A stretch of DNA of 64,000 bases, from positions 1 to 64,000 of the forward strand of contig JAUNGB010000005.1 in NCBI GenBank assembly GCA_030524715.1, written 5' to 3'. This stretch comes from Eubacteriales bacterium. Its GTDB lineage: Bacteria; Bacillota; Clostridia; Lachnospirales; Lachnospiraceae. Position numbers and translations under genes: made by a program. The notes below the pieces were generated by a model, which worked only from the letters and a program-made list of their open reading frames with translations, ran no database searches and had not been told where the DNA came from. Shown piece after piece: positions 61,684-64,000 of the stretch. Position 1 is the stretch's first letter, and every line of letters begins with the position of its first letter.

Positions 61684-62352
61684 ATGAATACAGGATTAAC
61701 GGAGTTGGTTTTTATTTTGGACAGAAGCGGTTCTATGGGAGGACTGGAGAGAGATACGATCGGCGGATTTAATGGAATGCTTGCGAGACAGAAGTCAGAG
61801 GGAAAGCAGGTGAATGTGACGACAGTGCTGTTTGATGATCAGGTGGAGATTATCCATGATCGGTTCCCCATTGAGATTATCGAGCCTTTGACAGAAAAAG
61901 AATATTATGTCCGGGGCTGTACGGCGCTGCTGGATGCGGTGGGGGCAGCGATAGAAAAGATCGACAATGTCCAGAAACATCTTCCGGAAGCCCATAAAGC
62001 TGAAAAAGTTATTTTTGTCATTACAACAGACGGATTGGAAAATTCCAGTGAGAGCTTTACCTATGAACAGATCAGGAAAAAAATTAGTGCAAAAAAAGAA
62101 TGCGGATGGGAATTTTTGTTTCTTGGCGCTAATATCGATGCCGGGAAAGAGGCGGAAAAGATCGGGATTGCCCGTAACCGTTCTGTAACCTATGAAAATG
62201 ACCCGGAAGGCGTTGCCATCAATTTTAGAGCCGTAGGCAGGGCAGTGTCAAAGGCAGTACAGGCAGACAGTATGGAAGAAGTATTTGACGGCAACTGGTC
62301 AGAGGAAATCGCAGAGCATAAGAAAAACAGCCGTGGCAGGAAGAGAGGATAA
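61684..62352 (+). CDS. VWA-domain protein (TerY-like)
   Basis: The 222-residue protein has a full MIDAS metal site: FILDRSGSMGG (DxSxS), YVRGCTALLDAVG (Thr) and ITTDGLENSS (Asp). TerY-like VWA proteins form part of metal-binding stress complexes with TerD and phosphatases or nucleases. The NYN gene starts 3 bases after its stop. GGAAAGGAG precedes ATG 61684; longer upstream frames run through the structured leader and are not likely. Confidence 0.85.
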   Translation: MNTGLTELVFILDRSGSMGGLERDTIGGFNGMLARQKSEGKQVNVTTVLFDDQVEIIHDRFPIEIIEPLTEKEYYVRGCTALLDAVGAAIEKIDNVQKHLPEAHKAEKVIFVITTDGLENSSESFTYEQIRKKISAKKECGWEFLFLGANIDAGKEAEKIGIARNRSVTYENDPEGVAINFRAVGRAVSKAVQADSMEEVFDGNWSEEIAEHKKNSRGRKRG

Positions 62353-62355
62353 GGT

Positions 62356-63021
62356 ATGTATTTTCTGGTGGATTTTGAAAATGTAAGAAGCGGCGGACTC
62401 CGTGGTGTAGACTATCTGGAAGTGAGCGATTATCTCACCATATTCTTCAGTAACGCCGCCCATAGCTGCGAAAGCAGATATTTGGAGGATATTGAGAGAT
62501 CGGGCTGTCATTTTGATACATGCAAGCTGAAAAAGACAGGAAAGAATGGTCTGGATTTCTATATTGCCTCAAGAGTGGGAGAATTTTATGGCGCCGGTCA
62601 TAAAGACCAGGTGGCGATTATCAGTAAAGATCAGGGATACAAGGCAGTGCGTGATTATTGGGATGTGAGGTTGCCATCCAACAACAAAATTATCATATCC
62701 CCATCCGTCGAGAGAGGTCTGATAGCCAGTAATGATAACAGTGACAGGGTAAAACGCCTGAAGGAAAAACTGGCGGGAGTGGACATTGATGTGTTTCAGG
62801 CAAGATATGACGAGCGAATGAGACTACAGGAGATTCTGAGACAAATCTTCGGTGAAACAGATTATGCCAGCAAAATGCCGGAAATCCAGAATATGATGGA
62901 AACAGCTAAGACACCGAAGATTATTTACCTGAATTCTCTGCACCGCTTCGGGAAAAAACAGGGGCTTGAAATATACAGACAGATAAGATCTGTGATACAT
63001 CAAAATGCCGCACAGGCATGA
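62356..63021 (+). CDS. NYN-domain (PIN-like) protein
   Basis: The 221-residue protein begins MYFLVDFENVRSGGLRGVDY, the NYN signature with its first Asp, then GLDFYIASRVGEFYG and VAIISKDQGYKAVRDYW with further acidic residues. NYN proteins are RNA nucleases of the PIN fold. The C-terminal helical part (RMRLQEILRQIFGETDYASK) is also found, detached, at 53537-53700. It is coupled to the VWA gene, a pairing I associate with Firmicute tellurite/stress-type clusters. Confidence 0.82.
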   Translation: MYFLVDFENVRSGGLRGVDYLEVSDYLTIFFSNAAHSCESRYLEDIERSGCHFDTCKLKKTGKNGLDFYIASRVGEFYGAGHKDQVAIISKDQGYKAVRDYWDVRLPSNNKIIISPSVERGLIASNDNSDRVKRLKEKLAGVDIDVFQARYDERMRLQEILRQIFGETDYASKMPEIQNMMETAKTPKIIYLNSLHRFGKKQGLEIYRQIRSVIHQNAAQA

Positions 63022-63046
63022 GCACAAAAATAAATTACCATGGAGG

Positions 63047-63106
63047 AAAATTACTCGAACCTCATTTTTTAATACCAAAAGATACAATTCTATGCTACAA
63101 TGATAT
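63047..63106 (+). promoter_or_regulatory. Recurrent island promoter, copy P3
   Basis: GAAAATTACTCGAACCTCAT, A/T run, GATACAATTCTATGCTACAA. TACAAT is at 63096-63101. It lies between the NYN gene and pglX stub 3. Confidence 0.7.
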
Positions 63107-63158
63107 TAATGAGCTTAATAGATGATCTCTGGAACCATTAATTCGGGAAGAAATATAC

Positions 63159-63394
63159 ATGAACAAGAATGCGATAAAGAAATCTGCTATAGAAGCAAGA
63201 AACTGATTGATTCTGTTACTGACAAAACTGGCATGCTTGGCATTACTGAAAAATCATGCAGTGAGCCAATTACCAAAGGTGCAGATTTTGAAGTTTATCA
63301 GGCTGTGGCAGGAATAGAAGTGATTTTGAATAAAAGACGGCCAGTAATGATAAAGAACTATGTATTTATGTCAGCTAAAAGAAGACAGAGAAGT
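63159..63394 (+). pseudogene. pglX 5' stub 3 joined to the PIN gene tail
   Basis: The same frameshifted start as stub 1 (MNKNAIKKSAIEARN then LIDSVTDKTGMLGITEKSCS) runs to about 63354. It then joins the last 30 or so bases of the PIN-like gene (YVFMSAKRRQR). So this is a copy of the 51435-53469 block with the ATPase and most of the PIN gene deleted. Confidence 0.75.
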
Positions 63395-63444
63395 GCTGCT
63401 GTGAGTATTTTATAACAATAATATGCTTTACGGGAGGTGCCAAA

Positions 63445-64000
63445 ATGGATTTGAATGCTTTACAATCCATCCTTACTATCGGAGAAAACGTTGCAGTTGA
63501 ATTCAAACGTTGCGGCAATGAAATTGAATCAGATACCTATGAAACAGTATGTTCTTTCTTAAATCGTTTTGGTGGCGATCTTTTCATGGGAGTACTTGAT
63601 GACGGAACTGTTGTAGGGGTACCAGAAAAGGCAGCACCTGATATGGTGAATAATTTTATAAAAGTGATAAGTAATCCGACACTGTTGACACCTACGGTAT
63701 ATCTAATCCCCGAGATTATCAAATATGATGAAAAGCGAATCATTATTCATGTTCATATTCCGCCAAGTGCAGAGGTTCACAGCTACAAGAAAGTTATATA
63801 TGATCGGGTAGATGATGCGGATGTGAAGGTGACTGCTACTGGTGCGATTGCTCAGATGTATATTCGCAAACAGAACATCTTCACAGAAAAGAAAATATTT
63901 CCATATGCGAAAATGGAAGATTTACGGTTGGATTTACTACCTAAAATTCGGATAATGGCACAGAATCATGCAGGCGGACAGCATCCATGGACAGCTATGG
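63445..64000 (+). CDS. AlbA_2-domain regulator or helicase-like protein, cut by the right edge
   Basis: At least 185 codons are present, beginning MDLNALQSILTIGENVAVEF, with the AlbA_2/Schlafen pattern EFKRCGNEIESDTYETVCSF, GDLFMGVLDDGTVVGVPEKA and IIIHVHIPPSAEVHSYKKVI. The family is ATP-binding or DNA/RNA-binding and often sits in mobile or defence regions. CGGGAGG precedes ATG 63445. It differs from the regulator at 11038. The frame is open at the window end. Confidence 0.78.
   Translation, partial: MDLNALQSILTIGENVAVEFKRCGNEIESDTYETVCSFLNRFGGDLFMGVLDDGTVVGVPEKAAPDMVNNFIKVISNPTLLTPTVYLIPEIIKYDEKRIIIHVHIPPSAEVHSYKKVIYDRVDDADVKVTATGAIAQMYIRKQNIFTEKKIFPYAKMEDLRLDLLPKIRIMAQNHAGGQHPWTAM

Noticed and set aside
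1..64000. tRNA or rRNA genes
   Set aside because: I saw no cloverleaf sequence with the conserved T-loop and no rRNA segment on either strand, though a scan by eye is not exhaustive.

Overview
The window reads as a chromosome segment of an anaerobic Firmicute, most likely an acetogenic Lachnospiraceae of the Blautia type. The basis is a MetV/MetF methylene-THF reductase set carrying an RnfC2-like subunit (Wood-Ljungdahl pathway), Shine-Dalgarno-led genes throughout, many glycoside hydrolases with AraC-type regulators, an ACGX-repeat peptide, and clostridial gene families such as DUF4317 and YesM/YesN two-component pairs. The genus is an inference.

Layout. (1) 1-4.5 kb: the end of an unidentified repeat protein, then a three-gene methylene-THF reductase operon. 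(2) 4.7-10.4 kb: a HelD-like helicase whose C-terminus is a GH31 N-terminal sugar-hydrolase domain, then a GH78-type rhamnosidase. (3) 10.4-14.6 kb: a graveyard of gene fragments (AraC tail, DUF4143 ATPase piece, two SirTM sirtuin remnants, macrodomain tail, radical-SAM head) around an AlbA_2 regulator, an intact ACGX RiPP precursor and an HxlR regulator. (4) 14.8-22.5 kb: a rhamnoside locus with an AraC regulator, two GPH symporters, a GH78 rhamnosidase and RhaD aldolase. (5) 22.8-35.5 kb: an AraC regulator, glycogen phosphorylase, then DUF4317, YesM/YesN and a complete RbsA-type sugar ABC transporter. (6) 35.6-50.4 kb: a SWIM/SNF2 helicase, AraC regulator, galactokinase, UDP-glucose 4-epimerase, nitroreductase, GH36 alpha-galactosidase, a DUF4143 ATPase and an S66 peptidase.

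(7) 50.4-64 kb is an AT-richer accessory island, probably defence related. It was built by repeated local duplication and deletion. It holds three ABC-type (OLD/Septu-like) ATPases with different partners: a PIN-like protein, a truncated DUF4276 protein, and a DUF262 plus HNH pair. It also holds a VWA plus NYN pair, two near-identical HTH genes, a TnpB element with a probable omega RNA, a 20-residue-repeat protein, and three truncated 5' ends of BREX pglX genes. One promoter sequence recurs three times at module junctions.

The strongest candidate for an undescribed system is the overlapping operon DUF262 - compact ABC ATPase - HNH nuclease (58616-61469). It looks like a GmrSD-type enzyme whose HNH half is a separate protein, joined to a PtuA-like ATPase. 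Second is the ABC ATPase - PIN pair at 51704-53469. All functional statements come from motifs and remembered family patterns; no search was run.
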